The notes beneath the pieces are model-generated. The model did no database searches and was not told where the DNA came from. It saw only the letters and a list, made by a program, of their open reading frames with translations. Of a stretch of 64,000 bases of DNA, positions 62,571 to 64,000 are shown in pieces; within the stretch, counting starts at the first letter, position 1; the number at the start of each line of letters is the position of its first letter. The stretch is from NCBI GenBank assembly GCA_028283625.1, contig JAPWKG010000016.1, positions 1-64,000 on the forward strand, in the 5' to 3' direction. The DNA is from Acidobacteriaceae bacterium. Its GTDB lineage: Bacteria; Acidobacteriota; Terriglobia; Terriglobales; Acidobacteriaceae. A program made the position numbers and the translations under genes.

Positions 62571-63524
62571 TTAGTAGTATTTCTTCAGGTCCATACCAGC
62601 ATAGAGTCCCGCGACTTCATTGCCGTAGCCATTGAACGGCTGCGTTGGAATCGTCCTCGGGAACAGGCTGTTGCTTGAGTCTAACCTGCGCTCATGCGCC
62701 TGCGACCACCGCGGATGATCCACATACGGATTCACGTTCGAGTAAAACCCATACTCCTGCGGCGCCAGATCATTCCACGTCGTCGAAGGCTGCTTATCGG
62801 TGAACCGGATCTTCACAATCGACTTCGCGCTCTTGAAGCCATACTTCCACGGCACAATCACGCGCACCGGAGCGCCCTGCTGGTTGGCCAGCGTCTCGCC
62901 ATAGCTGCCAAAGGTCAGCAGCGTCAGCGGATGCATCGCCTCGTCCATCCGCAGCCCCTCGGAGTACGGCCAGTCATAGCCTCCAGGAAGCTGCATCTCC
63001 TGCCTGTCGGCCAGTGAGAGAAACTGCACATACTTGGCGCTCGGCAACGGCTCCACGGTCTTCACCAGCTCCGCCAGAGAATAGCCGTCCCAGGGAATGA
63101 CCATCGACCACGCCTCCACGCAGCGGAAGCGGTACACCCGTTGCTCCATCGGCCTAAGCTTCATCACCGCATCCAGATCCAGCGTCTGCGGCTTCTTCAC
63201 AAGCCCTTCCACCCGGATCGTCCAGGGTCGCGTGCGAAACTTCTTTGCATTCGCCGCCGGGTCGCTCTTCGAGGTGCCGAACTCGTAGAAGTTGTTGTAG
63301 CTCTGCGCCTTGGCCTGTGGTGTCACCGTTTCATTCACCACATACTTGTTGTTTTCCGTCACGTTCAGCTTGTCGAACGCCCAGGCTTCCGTCGGCAACA
63401 ACGCCGCACCGGCTACCGCGCCCAAACCGGCCAACAGCTCGCGACGCGAACGCTGAAAAGCGCGCAGCGTCTCCTTCGGCGTAATCTCGCTCGAAGCAAT
63501 CTCTTTCGCCCTTCGGATCAGCAT
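62571..63524 (-). CDS. msrP: MsrP, periplasmic methionine sulfoxide reductase catalytic subunit
   Basis: This 317-residue molybdopterin enzyme repairs oxidised methionines in periplasmic proteins. A Tat signal (RSRRELLAG, about residues 25-33) precedes the sulfite-oxidase-like fold. The Mo-ligating Cys is in [18 protein letters not shown]. Other conserved parts are [19 protein letters not shown] and the C-terminal GMDLKKYY. With msrQ downstream it forms the MsrPQ system, which is separate from the cytoplasmic peroxide defences at 30589-32351. Confidence 0.95.
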   Translation of the reverse strand: MLIRRAKEIASSEITPKETLRAFQRSRRELLAGLGAVAGAALLPTEAWAFDKLNVTENNKYVVNETVTPQAKAQSYNNFYEFGTSKSDPAANAKKFRTRPWTIRVEGLVKKPQTLDLDAVMKLRPMEQRVYRFRCVEAWSMVIPWDGYSLAELVKTVEPLPSAKYVQFLSLADRQEMQLPGGYDWPYSEGLRMDEAMHPLTLLTFGSYGETLANQQGAPVRVIVPWKYGFKSAKSIVKIRFTDKQPSTTWNDLAPQEYGFYSNVNPYVDHPRWSQAHERRLDSSNSLFPRTIPTQPFNGYGNEVAGLYAGMDLKKYY

Positions 63525-63611
63525 CTCGCCTCCCTCACGCCGGCCAACAGCGTTCCTGCTACGTTACTTCGACGATTAGATGAGCACAACAGCACCAAAG
63601 CAGCACAGGCT

Positions 63612-64000
63612 TCATTGCCCGTCCTTGCGTTTGCGCAGCAAAAACACGATCGTCCCCGCCAGCGAGACCACCCCGGCTAAAGCCAGCTCCCGCTTGAAGT
63701 TCGGGCGGCTGAAAACAATGTAGCCAAAGCCCACCAGCGCCAGCAAGGGCGGCAGAGGGTATAGCCACATCCGAAACGGCCGCACCAGCTCCGGCTTCCT
63801 CTTCCTCCACAGCATGACCCCTGCGTGCTGCATACCGAACTGCAACACGATGCGCAGCACCACCAGCGCCGCAATCACATCCGACAGCGAGAGAAAGCAG
63901 CACGCCATCGCCATGGCCGCCAGCGAAAGCAACGACACGAGCGGGAAACCTCCCCGGCGATCCAGCCGTGCAAACGCCCGCAGAAAGTTCCCATCGCTCG
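63612..64000 (-). CDS. APC-superfamily amino acid permease (5' part beyond the window)
   Basis: The C-terminal 128 residues of a membrane transporter are visible, read on from the window's right edge (SDGNFLRAFARLDRRGG, then at least three hydrophobic spans). The cytoplasmic loop WRKRKPELVRPFRMWLYP is typical of APC amino acid permeases. An internal ATG or GTG near 63938 is not the true start because the frame is open to base 64000. The substrate cannot be told from this part. Confidence 0.88.
   Translation of the reverse strand, partial: SDGNFLRAFARLDRRGGFPLVSLLSLAAMAMACCFLSLSDVIAALVVLRIVLQFGMQHAGVMLWRKRKPELVRPFRMWLYPLPPLLALVGFGYIVFSRPNFKRELALAGVVSLAGTIVFLLRKRKDGQ

Overview
The window reads as a chromosomal segment of an Acidobacteriota, most likely class Terriglobia (Granulicella/Terriglobus/Edaphobacter type). 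The grounds are a very large Oar-like TonB-dependent receptor with an N-terminal carboxypeptidase-like domain, bacillithiol synthesis (bshC), the rpsP-khpA-rimM-trmD-rplS operon, many Tat-exported glycosidases, and fairly high GC. I assign this from protein resemblance; no 16S gene is present. I saw no tRNA, rRNA, IS element, CRISPR array or prophage.

1-4110: a LytTR regulator/LytS-type kinase pair (minus strand), then two small secreted proteins (plus strand). 4123-30344: a catabolic island. On the minus strand a GH127-type beta-L-arabinofuranosidase is followed by a DUF5695-like protein. On the plus strand come a DUF885 metallohydrolase, an S9 prolyl-oligopeptidase-type peptidase and the TonB receptor. 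Then, on the minus strand, there is a GntR/FCD regulator, an amino acid permease, a second DUF5695-like protein, a GH27 alpha-galactosidase, and a complete 4-hydroxyproline pathway: epimerase, three-subunit D-hydroxyproline dehydrogenase, deaminase, and ketoglutarate semialdehyde dehydrogenase. Copies of a TGTATACA-type palindrome lie upstream of four of these units. The simplest reading is a locus for eating plant hydroxyproline-rich glycoproteins (extensin type): strip arabinose and galactose, cut the peptide at proline, import hydroxyproline and burn it to 2-oxoglutarate.

30552-32404: perR-ahpC-ahpD peroxide defence behind a perfect PerR/Fur-type palindrome. 32422-47640: mostly housekeeping and single genes (superinfection-immunity-like protein, bshC, Nudix, cold shock, polX, glutathione peroxidase, KimA-like permease, cysteine desulfurase, citrate synthase, thiO, a coiled-coil protein, M61 peptidase). 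47663-51146: a siroheme/sulfite-reductase operon preceded by a 16-codon leader ORF with three consecutive cysteine codons and a terminator hairpin, which looks like a cysteine-sensing attenuator. 51164-53344: a LuxR-type regulator with a degenerate receiver overlapping a PilZ gene, and an esterase-fold protein that has lost its catalytic Ser and His.

53541-56506: rpsP-khpA-rimM-trmD-rplS. 56532-64000: a secreted protein of unknown function, rnhB, a PIG-L deacetylase, an orphan DUF1800 protein, the MsrPQ methionine sulfoxide repair pair, and the 3' part of an amino acid permease. Transcription units are mostly closed by clear stem-loops, which are listed.
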